Shown here: piece after piece, positions 11,815 to 24,020 of the stretch
Layout of the letters: each line of letters begins with the position of its first letter
Position numbering within the stretch: position 1 is the stretch's first letter
NCBI GenBank assembly: GCA_016946835.1
Contig: JACVTC010000029.1
Coordinates: 1,381,001-1,445,000, forward strand
DNA: 64,000 bases
Source: Neocallimastix lanati (nom. inval.)
Taxonomy: Eukaryota > Neocallimastigomycota > Neocallimastigomycetes > Neocallimastigales > Neocallimastigaceae
Direction of reading: 5' to 3'
The notes under the pieces: model-generated
Databases searched by the model: none
Seen by the model: the letters and a program-made list of their open reading frames with translations, nothing else
Told to the model about the DNA's origin: nothing
Made by a program: the position numbers and the translations under genes

Positions 11815-12482
11815 ATAATTTTTATATGAAATAAAGTTTCAATAAGATAAATTAAAGTCTATATAACTTTTAGAAGATTCCTTTTGAACTAAATATTTTT
11901 TATTAAATCATTGAATAAATTTTTTATTTAATTATTTATTATATATATATAAATTTATTTATTTTTTAAGTAGTAAATAAATATTAAATACATTTATTAT
12001 AAATACATTAATAAATAAGTATAAAATCTCTAAAATATAAGTATGAAATATGAAATATATAAAAAGAAAAGAAAAGCATCAAAATAATTTTTTTTTTCTT
12101 TGTAAAAAAATATCATAAATTTTTAAAATAAACTACAAATTAAAAAATAAAAAAAAAAAAAAAAAAAAACAAGGAAAGAAAAATTAAATATATATATATA
12201 CATATATAACTGTTTATATTAATAAATATTAAAAAAAGAAAAATAAAATAAAAAAAATAAAATTAAACAAGATATTAAATTATATAAAATATAGAAAGTA
12301 TAGAATTAAAAATAGAAAAAAAAATATCAAAATTATTAATATAAATATATATTCATAAAAAAAAAAAAAAATATAAAAATAATTTGAGTTTATTTTATTT
12401 ATTAGTAATATAAATTAAGTAATAGCAAAATAATAATATATATGATATTTGTGTGAATAAAAGTATTTATATAATTATAATT
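11815..12482 (+). other. 5' flank of aminopeptidase copy C
   Basis: This stretch matches the flank of copy B (4,420-5,111) and D (24,550-25,249): AAATAAAGTTTCAATAAG at the start and the long A-tracts before exon 1. It includes GAAATATGAAATATATAAAAAG and TAGAATTAAAAATAGAAAAAA, both shared with B. No independent gene is seen. Confidence 0.55.
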
Positions 12483-13714
12483 AAAAAAAAAAAAAAAAAA
12501 AAGAAAATTAAAAATAATTTTTTTTTAGGTGCTATTTTATTTATTAGTTGTATAAATAAAATAAATGCAAATGTTATTAATGAATATTGGATTAATTCAA
12601 ATCATAATTCAACTGTTGTACCAAAATTTGATAACGAAATTACTGATGTTGAATCTGACGTTACAGAAGTTGTAGACATTGATATGGAATCTGATATTTC
12701 TGATTCGGATGATGAAGTAATTGATATTGAATCTGATGCTTTAGAAGTTGTTGATGTTGATATGGACACTGAATCTGATGTTTTCGAATTGAGTAACGGA
12801 GAAAGTAATATTGTAACTGGTATTCCAGAAATGAATACTGATATATTTGATATTGAAACTAGTATTCCAGAAATGAATACTGATATATTTGATATTGAAA
12901 CTGGTATTCCAGAATTTGATAAAGGAGATATTGAAACTGAAACAGATGTGGTCTATTCTGATACTCGTTTACCAGAAAATGTATTACCTATGGCTTATCG
13001 TTTAGATTTTTATACTTCAATAGAAAATTCTACTTTTGATGGAAAAGAAGAAATTGATATTGAAATTTTAAAGGATACTAATTCAATTATTTTTCATTCA
13101 GAAAATCTTTCTCTTTCCAATATTACTATTTCTAATGAAAATGAAGTATTGAAACCAAACTCAATTCGATTTACTAAAGAAAGTAATTTTGTTACTTTGA
13201 ATTTTAATGAAACTTTGAAATCAGAAGTAAGTAATAAAATTATTATTTTTTTATAATATTAAATATATTTTCACACTCTCTTATTATTTTTTTTTTTTTT
13301 TTTGGTTCTTACCTGATATATATATATATAAAAGACCAACTATACATTACATATGCAATATTCAGGTAAATTAAATAGTTATAATATGGGTTACTTTATA
13401 AAAGAATATTATAATGAAGATGACAGCCAATCTAGAATGGCAGCTACTCAATTTGAAGCAGCGGAGGCCAGAAGGGCTTTTCCATGTTTTGATGAACCAC
13501 AACTGAAAGCAACTTTCCAATTGAATATGACCGTAGATGATGGTTACAATGCTTTATCAAATATGAATGTTGTTGAAATCAAGGAAATTGAAAATTCAAA
13601 TTTAAAACAAAAAAAATACATATTTGCTAATAGTGTGAAGTAAATACTTGTTAAAAAATAAAAATAAAAGTAAAATTATTTATAGTATTTTATTTTTTAA
13701 TTTTATTAATAAAA

Positions 13715-13755
<41 letters not shown>

Positions 13756-14837
13756 TTTTTGGAATAATAATTAATAATAATAATATAATTTAATAATTTA
13801 TAATTATTTTTTAATAATATCTATATATTATATTTTTTTAATAAAATCTATATATTAGAATGAGTACATATTTAGTTGCATTTATGGTTTCAAAATTTCA
13901 ATCAATTTCAGATAAATACAATGATGTTGACGTCAGTATTTACTTCACGCCAGACCTAATCAAAGATACAAAATATTCATTAAAATTGGCCATTAAACTT
14001 TTAAAATTTTATGAAGATCTTTTCAAAATTCCTTATCCACTTCCAAAATTAGATTTAGTAAATAATAATAATAATTAATAATAGATATATATATATAAAT
14101 AAATAATAATTAAAAAAATTTAAAAATAAAATAATTGAAATTTTATTTAGTAAATTTATTAATTAATTAATTATTATTATTATTATTATACATGTATTAT
14201 TTAATAATATATATAGGTAGGAATTCCTGATTTTTGGGGTAAATATAAAATATATATATATATATATATATTTATTTTTAAAATTTATACATTAACATTT
14301 CAAAAATAAATTATATACATATAACTATTAATAATTATTATCTATTAATTATAATTACATTTATTAATAAAAAACAAATAAATAAAAAAAAAAAAAATTA
14401 TAAAATTTTAAAAATTGAAAATATATATTCCATATATATATATTTATTTGTTAGTTGGTGGTATGGAAAATTGGGGTTTAATCAATTTTAGATCTGAAAG
14501 TATATTATGGAATGAGGAAACTGGTACAGTCATTGATAAATATGGCGTTGTTACCCTCATTGCTCATGAAATCGCTCATCAATGGTTTGGAAAGTGAGTA
14601 TTATTTTTTTTAAAAAAAAAAAAATATGTATATATATGTTATATATATAATATATAAGTTACAAAAAAGAATTTTTTTTTTTATTTTAATGATTTAATCA
14701 TTAAGTATTTGTTATTTTATTTTATTTTCTATTTTATTTTTAAAAAAAAAAGTTTAGTTACAATGAAATGGTGGGATAATTTTTGGTTAAATGAAGGTTT
14801 TGCTAGTAAGTCATAATTTAAAGAAAAATACTAATAC

Positions 14838-14880
<43 letters not shown>

Positions 14881-14892
14881 TATAATAATAAT

Positions 14893-14946
<54 letters not shown>

Positions 14947-17522
14947 TATAATAATTATAATTATAATAATAATAATAATAATAATATTAATAATAATAAT
15001 AATAATAATTTTTAGGATTTCAATTCGTTAATTTTATTATTTTTTTTTATTTATAATAATAATAATAATTATAAAAAAATTTATTTTACTAATTTATTCA
15101 CGTTTTTATTTTTTTTAAACATATATTTATGTATATATACATATATATATATATTTGAATTCTTATAAAAAAAAATAGATTATATGCAAAGTAAGTTATA
15201 TGTTATTTATATTATTTTATATTAATATTATTAATTTTTAATTAATTTTTTTTTTTTTTTTTTATTTAATTGAAATTTTTTGATTAAATATAATATTACA
15301 TTTATAAAAGATATTGCAACGAATGTTGTTGAACCAGAATTAGGTATTACCAATAATTGGTATTATGAATATCATTTTATTTTTTCAAATGATATTATAG
15401 ATAAGATAAATTCTGTTTATAATTATAGTCCTAATCCAAAATATCATGAAGTAAATTATTATTATATTATATTAAATAAATAAATTAAATTATTATATTA
15501 TTTACTAACATATATTACTTTTTTTTTTTTTTATTATAAATTAATAAAAACTTTATAATATTTTAAAATATTTTTGTATTTTATATTAATTATAAATTTA
15601 TATTTATTTGTATATTTAATATTTATTTTTATATCAATATATATTATATATGATAAAGGATTGGGATATTATATCTATTTACAATAAAGGAGAATCTATT
15701 ATTAGGTAAATTGCTCATAAAAAAAATAAATATAAATATATATATTATTGAAAAAAAATAAAAATAAAAATAAAAAATAAAAATCAAAGAAATAAAAAAA
15801 AAAAAAAAATCTATAATATTTATTAAATAATTAAAATTTATTTAATATTAAAATTTTCAAAAATTAAATTTTTGATTTTTCTTTTTTTTTTTTTTTTTTT
15901 TTATTAGAATGATGGAATTTTGGTTAAATAAAATGAATGATAATCATAGTACATCAACAACTTCAATAGAAGATAATTATTTTTACAAAAGAATTCATGA
16001 ATATCTTGACTTATACAAGTATAATAATGTTGATAGTCAACAACTCTATGAAACGTTAGAATCTTATGATGATAATGGTCAACCTTTATATCATGTTTCA
16101 GAAATAATGGAAAGTTTCATTAAACAAAAGGGTATTCCAATCGTTATGATGGAAAGAATAAGTAATGATCATGACCAAATCATCACTTTAAGTCAAGAAC
16201 AACTTGTTTCTATTGATATTAAACAAAAAAATACTATGATACAAGGTAATTCTACTTGGTTTATTCCCTATTCCTATTCAATTTATTCTAATAGTACAGG
16301 AAAACCAGAACTTTTAGAAAGTCATTATATTACTCTTGAAGATAATGATGATAGAAAATCCAAAACTACTATATCTCTACCTACTAAGGATGATGAAGCC
16401 ACCAATACTAAAATTTTTATTAAAGGTAATGAAGATCAAAAAGGATATTATTTAGTACAATATGATGATGAATCAATTCAAGTAGCCTGTGAATGGTTAA
16501 AATCCGATTTAAATTTCATGTCATATATTAATAGAGCAGGATTCATTAGTGATATCTTTAATCAATTATTAGAAGATCGTGCAGAAAATCCCATCACTAT
16601 TCTTAATTGTTTAGACTATTTGAAAAATGAAAAAAGTACTATCGTATGGATTAAAGTTCTTGAATATTTTAATGTATTAATAAAGAGATATAAAAGAAAT
16701 AATATGGAAAAGAATGAACTTATTATGAAATATATAAGTGATCTCATTAAAAATATTTTTGAAGATATTGGATGGGTTGAAAAGGAAAAGGAAGGTATTG
16801 AAAAAAAATCGGGAATTGAAGATAATACCATTATTAATCGTAAAGAATTACGTTTAAGTCTCATGGATTTAGGTGATCATAATGAAGAAAATAATAGAGC
16901 GAAAGCACTCTACTATTATAACGAAATCAAAAATGGTACATATAGTGAAAATTTGGAAGAGTATATTTTGGATTATATTTTTGAAACTGGTATTAAATAT
17001 GGTGATGTTGATGAATCGGATATTGACTTTATCCTCAATAAATTGGATTCAGAAACTTCGAAGTTTGATAAGTATTCATTAATGAGTGGTCTCAAACAAG
17101 TTTCCGATGCTTCACTTCGTAAAAAAATATTAGAAAAATTTAGTAATGATATCGAGAATGATTTCAACCTGGATGATGATGAATATCAAGATCTCAAAAT
17201 TGAACTTTTATTAAATTGGGCTTCAGAAGATTATTATCTTTGTTTTACTTTTGTAAGAGATCATTGGGATGACTACTTTAAGGAAAAATATTTAAATGAT
17301 AATGATAATTTAATTAATTTAATAGAAAAAATTTATTCAAAAAGCAAAAAGGAAAATGAACATTTCCAAGAAATAGCTACATGGATTAATGTAATTGATA
17401 AAGAAGAGAAAAAGATTAATCTTGAAAATGAGATCATTGACAAAGACCATAATGATAATAATTTAGAAAATGAAGAAAATGAAAATGATCCTATTATTCT
17501 ATGGTTAAAAGAACACTATTAA
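12483..17522 (+). pseudogene. M1 aminopeptidase copy C, start codon lost
   Basis: Same ten-exon structure as copy B: exon 1 about 12,483-13,226; 13,335-13,639; 13,859-14,057; 14,217-14,238 (22 nt); 14,455-14,593; 14,753-14,805; 15,179-15,190 (12 nt); about 15,280-15,450; 15,659-15,705; 15,908-17,522. GGMENWGL, HEIAH, Glu at +18 (FWLNEGFA) and IYNKGESIIR are all kept. The odd point is the start: where B and D have an ATG after the A-tract, C has AAAGAAAATT and no ATG, and the only nearby upstream ATG (12,442) hits a stop after four codons. The next in-frame Met lies inside the acidic region, past the signal peptide. Exon 10 also lacks about eight residues near its residue 105 compared with B. 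Either translation begins elsewhere or this copy is dead; the coding exons otherwise look conserved. Confidence 0.65.
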
Positions 17523-17544
17523 AATTTAATATAATACACTACAA

Positions 17545-18117
17545 TACAATACAAAAAAATAAAATAAAATAAAATAAAATAAAATAAAATAAAATAAATA
17601 GTGAAGTAATATAAAAGAGTAAAGTATTAATAAAAATAAAATAAAATAAAATAAAATAAAATAAATAGTGAAGTAATATAAAAGAGTAAAGTATTAATAA
17701 AAATAAAATAAAATAAAATAAAATAAATAGTGAAGTAATATAAAAGAGTAAAGTATTAATAAAAATAAAATAAAATAAAATAAAATAAAATAAATAGTGA
17801 AGTAATATAAAAGAGTAAAGTATTAATAAAAATAAAATAAAATAAAATAAAATAAAATAAATAGTGAAGTAATATAAAAGAGTAAAGTATTAATAAAAAT
17901 AAAATAAAATAAAATAAAATAAAATAAATAGTGAAGTAATATAAAAGAGTAAAGTATTAATAAAAATAAAATAAAATAAAATAAAATAAAATAAATAGTG
18001 AAGTAATATAAAAGAGTAAAGTATTAATAAAAATAAAATAAAATAAAATAAAATAAAATAAAATAAAATAAAATAAATAGTGAAGTAATATAAAAGAGTA
18101 AAGTATTAATAAAAATA
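17545..18117. repeat. Minisatellite, about 62-67 bp period, eight units
   Basis: The core TAGTGAAGTAATATAAAAGA followed by GTAAAGTATTAATAAAAA occurs at about 17,598, 17,665, 17,728, 17,795, 17,861, 17,928, 17,995 and 18,077. The cores are separated by variable numbers of AAAAT pentamers. Unit length differences are due mainly to the pentamer count, so the array probably grew by duplication and then slipped. Confidence 0.85.
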
Positions 18118-18360
18118 AATAAAATAAAATAAAATAAAATAAAATAAAATAAAATAAAATAAAATAAAATAAAATAAAATAAAATAAAATAAAATAAAAT
18201 AAAATAAAATAAATAAATAAAATAAAATAAAATAAAATAAAATAAAATAAAATAAAATAAATAAAATAAAATAAAATAAAATAAAATAAAATAAAATAAA
18301 ATAAAATAAAATAAAATAAAATAAAATAAAATAAAATAAAATAAAATAAAATAAAATAAA
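18117..18360. repeat. AAAAT pentamer array
   Basis: About 240 bp of (AAAAT)n with two interruptions (AATAAATAAAAT), following directly from the minisatellite. It is the complement of the (TTTTA)n array at 3,672-3,806. Confidence 0.85.
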
Positions 18361-18470
18361 TAATAGAATATTAAATATAAAGTACAGATTGAATAAAATA
18401 AAATAAAATAAAATAAATATTGAATGTAATAATATAAAAGTACAAATATATAAAATAAAATAAAATAAAA
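18361..18470. repeat. Dispersed block, inverted copy of about 3,805-3,900
   Basis: TAAAGTACAGATTGAATAAA, a short AAAAT run, TAAATATTGAATGTAATAAT, then ATAAAAGTACAAATATATAA. This is the reverse complement, in the same order, of the text at about 3,805-3,900. Both sites sit next to long AAAAT/TTTTA arrays, so the pentamer array and this block may be parts of one repeat family. Confidence 0.6.
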
Positions 18471-18585
18471 TAAAGTAAAAGAGAAAAAAGAAAAAATAAC
18501 AATAATAATAATAACAATAATAATAAAATAATAAAAAAAAAAGTAAATATTAAAAATAATAATAATAAATATAATAAATATATAA

Positions 18586-18628
<43 letters not shown>

Positions 18629-18731
18629 ACCAATTGAAAAATAATATATTTCTATTAATAATAATAATAATAATAATAATTAAATATAAATAAATAAATT
18701 AATAAAAATTGAATATATATATATATGTAAT

Positions 18732-18960
18732 TTTTAGGACACAAAATAATTGAAGTCACATAAATCTAAGATATCGTTCATTATTATTATAACGTAAAAA
18801 ATTTATTTAATTATAAAAAATATAAATAATAGAAGATTAAATATTACAATAATACAAAATACATAATTCATCTTTTTATATCTAATGTTAACATATTTAT
18901 TTAATGTGATTGGATAAGTTAAATTTAAATAATCATTTAGTAAATAATTTATCTTTTAAT
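18732..18960 (-). repeat. 3' LTR of copia element 1
   Basis: It begins TTTTAGGACACAAAATAATT and runs to CATTTAGTAAATAATTTATC then TTTTAA. It matches 22,306-22,515 closely, with scattered substitutions such as GAAGTCACATAA versus GAAGCCATATAA. The right end adjoins CCTCCTC, the complement of the polypurine tract. Confidence 0.8.
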
Positions 18961-19029
18961 ATTCCTCCTCAAATATAACTCTCAGTAACTGTTATTTTTG
19001 AATATTATACTTTGTGATAAAATAAAAAT

Positions 19030-21510
19030 GATCCATATACAATGTTTACTACATTCTAAGACTGTAGTATTCTGATTCAGCTGTGGTTGTTGAAACACAA
19101 TGTTGTAACTTGGAACACCAGCTTGTTGATGTACCACTAATTGTTATGATAAATCCGGTAGTTGATCTTCTAGTTATTAAATCCCCAGTTTAATCTGCGT
19201 CAACGAATGCCATAATATTTTGGTCTCTCGTGAAATTTAATCCATATTCTGATGTATCTTTCAAATATCTGAATATTTTTACTACATTATTCCAGTCTTC
19301 TAGATTTGGTTCTTTAGATTTTCTTGCAGCTTTGGATACGGCATATATTATATCCGGCCTGGTACATATTCTAAGATATAAAAAGTTCCCTATGACACTT
19401 CTATATTTTGTTTCATCAAATTTTATTTTTCTTAATTCCTTGTTCTCTACTGGAGTCATATGTCTAATTGGTGAAACATTGGACTTATTGAATTTTTCTA
19501 ATATTTCTTTCAAATATCTAGATTGATTTAAAAAGTAACCATGTTTATGGTTTATAAATTTTATTCTAATTATAAAATCTACTTTACCAATATCTTTAAT
19601 TTTAAATTTGTTTTTTATTAGTTTCTTTGTGTCTTCTATTGAACTTTTTGTTCCAGATAACAGTATATCATCTACGTACACTGCCAATATAATTATTATT
19701 TTATTTTCTTTATTTCTTTTAATATATAAACATGGTTCACTTGATAATCTTTTATATCCGATTTTTGTTAAATGGTTATTTAATTCTTCATTCCATTCTG
19801 CACCACTTTGTTTTAAGTCCATAAATTGCTTTTATTAGTTTCCAATATCTTTTGTTATAATCTTCATGTCCCTTTGGTGGATTCATATATAAATCTTCTC
19901 TTAGATTGGCATTTAGATAAGCTGCATTAATGTCTATTTGCTCGATTTTAAATCATTTTGTACCTATATAGCAGTGAATATTCTGATTGAATCTTGTTTA
20001 AGAGTGGGTGAGAATGTATCTTTATAATCGATACCAAACTGTTGGGTAAATCTCTTGGCTACCAGCCTGGATTTTCTTTTTGTAATTTGGCCTTGTGTAT
20101 TTTTCTTGTATTTAAAGATCCATCTTGAAGATATTAGATTTGCATTTTCTGGTATTGAGTTAATAGTTTTATAAACATTTAAGTTTTTCATATTTTTCAA
20201 TTCATCCTTTACTGATTTAAACCATTCTTCATTCTTCTTTGTCTTTTAAGTTATTTATATCATCGAAGCTTGTTGGTTAACGTAACGTATTATCTATACT
20301 TTGTTTTTTATGTTTTTTGTTTATATGGTTTTGTCTTTCATTAATTTTTCTTTTTCTAAAATTATTTTTATTTCATTGTTATAATATGTATTGTTTGAAA
20401 TATTATTTATGTCAAGCATATTGTTTTCATTTATACCATTTGGAAGGTTATTGTTACTATTCTTAATAATATTATTATTGTTTTTTGATATTGTTGTTGT
20501 TATTAGTACTGCTATTATTATTACTATTATTAATGCTATTATTGTTATTATTACCATTATTGTTATTATTATTATTATTACTATTATTAGTGGTGTCAGT
20601 GTTGTTTGTGTTATTGTTTCTGTTTTTATCTTTATTAATGTTTATATTTTCATTTCCTATGTTGTTATTAATTATTTCATTTTTGTTTTTAATTTTATGG
20701 TGTATTGATCTTTTATTTCTAATGTTGATATTTGGTATTTTTATTAGATATATATTGTTGTAATTGTAGCTGATGTTATCATTAGTGTTATTGTTGTAAG
20801 TATTATCATTATAGTAGTTGTTTTCATAATTATTCCTCCTGATTTTATAATTGGGTGTAAAATTTGTAATATCATTATAGCAATGAAAGAGTGATGAATT
20901 GCCAGGAGTGAATTCGAAAAACTCTACATTTCTTGAAATTTTAATTTTGTTGTTTGAAATGTCTAATATTTTGTATGCTGTTGAGTTGTCAGTATATCCA
21001 AGAAAGATGCTAAGTGAACCATTATTTTCAAGTTTAGAACGAAGATTTTTTTTGGAATATAATAGAAGACCTTGCAACCAAAAATTCTTATATTAGAATA
21101 GTTAACTTTGTTTTTTGTTAATATTTCATATGGTATTTTATTATTTATTCCTTTATGTGGAATTCTATTGTAGATGTAGTTCGAGGAAGAAACAGCATCT
21201 TGCCAAAATTGGTGACTTAACTTTGCGTCGTTCATCATTATTTTAGCAGAGTTGGTGATTATGCCGTTAAATCTTTCTACTCTACCACTTTGTTGTGGAT
21301 GATGGGGAACAGTAAATTGATACTGAATTCCATGGCTATTACAGAAGTTATTGAAATTTTTATTGTGGAATTCTGTACCGTTGTCAGAACGGATGTATTT
21401 TATTCTATTGTTAAAAATATTTTTTATTTGGATGAACCAGTTATAAAATGAAGAAAATGTTTCTGATTTGTTCTTAATAAATAATGTCTATTGTTTTTAT
21501 TTAATGAAAT
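19030..21510 (-). pseudogene. Copia pol relic (integrase core, RT, RNase H)
   Basis: Read on the minus strand from right to left. Integrase: about 21,500-21,240 has SDNGTEF and HHPQQSGRVERFNG, continuing at 21,238-20,963 (FWQDAVSSSNYIYNR, a copia integrase block). A low-complexity Asn-rich linker follows (20,475-20,830). Reverse transcriptase is at 20,200-19,964 (RWIFKYKKNTQGQITKRKSR, FGIDYKDTFSP) and 19,822-19,190 (AVYVDDILLSG, the catalytic YVDD). RNase H starts with FVDAD and then has a stop where Trp is expected; after it comes STTTAESEYYSL. Several frameshifts separate the pieces, so the gene is dead. Confidence 0.85.
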
Positions 21511-21540
21511 TTTATATTTTTTTTTTTTTTTTTTTTTTTT

Positions 21541-21930
21541 AGATTAAAATTTATATTATTTGACTGTTATAATGTTTTCAATTTAATATATTAATCATCT
21601 GACTATTATATTATTTTCAGTTTAACAGTTTGTTAACTGACAATACTATTATTTTCAGATTTGGTTTAATATTAATTGACTATACTTTGAATTTTCAGTT
21701 TTATAACAAATTATCTGATTATAATTTTAATTTTAAGCTTGATTATAAGTTAACAATTAAGCTTAAAATTAAAATTATAAGTTAACTGACAACAATTAAA
21801 TTTTCAGTTTAACAATAAGTTAACAAGTTAACTGACTATAATTTATATTATCAATTTAAAGATGTGTTAACTGACTATAATTAAATTTTCAGTTTAACGA
21901 TATGTTAACTGACTCTATTTTGATTTTTGT
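21541..21930. repeat. Degenerate minisatellite, about 35-bp units, inside copia element 1
   Basis: Units resemble GTTAACTGACTATAATTAAA then TTTTCAGTTTAAC and occur about nine times with substitutions and small indels. The array lies where the integrase N-terminus and gag would be expected, next to a T-tract at about 21,518-21,540. The last units (21,780-21,910) are the best preserved. Confidence 0.7.
21719..21780. repeat. Perfect 22-bp inverted repeat with 18-nt loop
   Basis: Left arm 21,719-21,740 (starts TTATAATTTTAATTTTAAGC) and right arm 21,759-21,780 are exact reverse complements, each 22 bp, around an 18-nt loop. It is embedded in the minisatellite and could form a stable hairpin or cruciform. 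Confidence 0.85.
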
Positions 21931-22286
21931 TGTTTTTCTTGTCATAAGTTTAATTATCATGATTTTTATTCCTTTGTTATTTAATATTGTTAAATATATA
22001 TAGTTATATTATTTATTATAGAATACCCTCTTTTCCTGTTATTTATTACATAATTAATTCAATGATTGTGATTTGATCTTTTCACAAGTATTCATATTTT
22101 TATTTAAATGATTAAGATTGTTTTCTTGTTTAAATATATTGTTTTGTTAATAATCAACATGTTTTGCATACAATATGGTAGAATGTATATATATGAAATT
22201 AAATAGATTAATATAGTATATCTTTATTAAGATTATTATTATATAGTATATTAGTTTAACTTAACTTTGGGTTAAGCTCAGTAGTT

Positions 22287-22305
22287 TAGACTGAGACTCT
22301 TAATC
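22287..22305 (-). promoter_or_regulatory. Candidate primer-binding site, tRNA-Lys(CUU) anticodon-arm type
   Basis: Directly inside the 5' LTR, the + strand reads GACTGAGACTCTTAATC. That is the anticodon stem-loop text of eukaryotic tRNA-Lys(CUU) (GAGACTCTTAATC). On the element strand this is the complement, as expected for priming by a half-tRNA, the mechanism known for Drosophila copia with initiator tRNA. The match is seen; the use of this tRNA is inferred. Confidence 0.55.
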
Positions 22306-22515
22306 TTTTAGGACACAAAATAATTGAAGCCATATAAATCTAAGATATCTTTCATTATTATTATAATGTAAAATATTTTATTTAATTATAAAAAATATAA
22401 ATAATAGAAAATTAAGTATTACAATAATACAAAATACATAATTCATCTTTTTATATCTAATGTTAACATATTTATTTAATGTGATTAGATAAGTTAAATT
22501 CAAATTATCATTTAG
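22306..22515 (-). repeat. 5' LTR of copia element 1, main part
   Basis: It matches 18,732-18,940 from TTTTAGGACAC to CATTTAG and then stops abruptly. The remaining 19 bp of the LTR (TAAATAATTTATCTTTTAA) are found intact at 24,505-24,523, after a second CATTTAG. Confidence 0.8.
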
Positions 22516-22689
22516 CGTTAAGTATATTAGTAATAGATTAATATTAACAGGGATATCACTTGATTATTTATTTAACTTTATTTAGTATTTTGTTTTATTA
22601 ATTGTGTAATTTAAAATTAATTTGATTTAATCCTTTAGCTTCTTTATATTTAATAGTATTAATGTCCTTAATGGATGAATTATTATTAA

Positions 22690-22780
22690 AATCCTTAATG
22701 GATACAACAGAAATGAATTAGTTAAATTATGGAAAGATTGTTTAATTGATTTAAACGATATAAATATTAATTTAAAATAA
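22690..22780 (+). pseudogene. MULE transposase C-terminal fragment
   Basis: The + strand frame reads N-G-Y-N-R-N-E-L-V-K-L-W-K-D-C-L-I-D-L-N-D then a few residues and TAA. It parallels the tail of the relic at 1,650-2,725 (IIELWLKFLNDLN). Nothing of the catalytic part is found upstream within the insert. Confidence 0.45.
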
Positions 22781-23589
22781 ATAATCTTAATTTAAAAATA
22801 TGCTAGAAAAATACAAATTTATTTACCTATTGTGATTATTTAATAATCTATAGAAATTCTCTTATAGTTATTTTTATTAAGTAATTTATAACTAAAACCG
22901 ATTTATTTGATACTAGTTAAAATTTTATTAATATCAATATACTTTTCAAAATTAATTATGTTATTAAAAATATTTAAATTCAATAAAAGATTTTTATTGT
23001 TTTAATAAAATTCTAATTGTTATTATTATATTTTAATAATAATTGATTCATATTGATCAAACATTATAAATATTACTACGCAAATAATTAATTATTTTAA
23101 TAGGATCAATTATTCAACTCTTATTGTTTTAATTTTTAATTCTTACATTATTTAAATTAATATATATATATATATCGTTTATGAAAATATGAATTATAAA
23201 TAATTATAATTATTTACTTTTCATTTATTTTTTTTATTTACTATTTATTTATTTTTTTATAATAAAATATAATAATTAAAAGACAAACGTTATTATAATT
23301 AAAATTTTTTTTTTTTTTTTAGAAAAATAAATGAAAAAAAATTATAATATATGATTCCTATATATATATAAAATAATATAAAATAGTTATATTTTTTATT
23401 TTATTTTATTTTATTTTATATTTATTTCACCTATATACTTTATTATTTAATATTTTTATATATATCAAACTTATATATATTTATATGGTTTATATATTAT
23501 CTTAATTTTTAAAAAAATAATATTTAGTTTAATAATAAATTTAAAATTAATCTATAAAAAATCTATTTTTTATTTATTTAAACATACCA

Positions 23590-24020
23590 ACACCAACCAT
23601 ATTCAGTAAGACAACTATATCATAAACACGAGCATCACGATCAACATAACCTCTCCATGAAAATCCACCTCTTGTGTTATTTGGTGTGTAATAACATCAA
23701 TTTTTGGTACTTATATGTCTAGTAACCCATTTACATTTATCCAAATTTTTATATTGCGTATCTCTAAGATATGCTCCAACAGGGATTTCTCTATAATTAG
23801 CTACTGAATTACGGAGGAAACAGTCATAAAATCCACGATTACTATTTTTTATAATACCATAACCTTTACATATATATATATTTTTTTGCAATCTCTAGAA
23901 TTAAGGAAATATAGATGAGATATATCTGAATATATAGCTGGTCCAACCAATTTTATACCTCAAACATAAGTAATGCATGCAGTAGTAATTAATAAAGCAG
24001 TTAATAATTTTTTAAACATT
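23590..24020 (-). pseudogene. Broken small secreted Cys-containing protein
   Basis: The minus-strand ATG at 24,018-24,020 starts MFKKLLTALLITTACITYV, a good signal peptide, then hits TGA. Beyond it, in the same and a shifted frame, lie CKGYGIIKNSNRGFYDCFLR, then ..VGAYLRDTQYKNLDKCKWV (23,891-23,697), and after a TAA, RGGFSWRGYVDRDARVYD. The composition is gene-like and the GC content is higher than in the flanks. At least two stops and one frameshift mean it is not expressed as a whole protein, unless introns were missed. I do not recognise the family. It lies wholly inside the LTR-splitting insertion, so it may be a captured host gene fragment. Confidence 0.5.

Noticed and set aside
11412-11834. 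140-residue frame of Tyr/Leu/Phe/Ile repeats
   Set aside because: It is the heptamer satellite read through; 7-bp periodicity without stops, no domain.
14791-15015. Poly-Asn frame after exon 6 in copy C (also 27,604-27,885 in D)
   Set aside because: (AAT)n microsatellite in the intron, read past the GTAAGT donor.
20391-20763. Two plus-strand Leu/Ile/Val-rich frames
   Set aside because: Antisense of the Asn-rich linker of the copia pol; hydrophobic look is due to (ATT)n.
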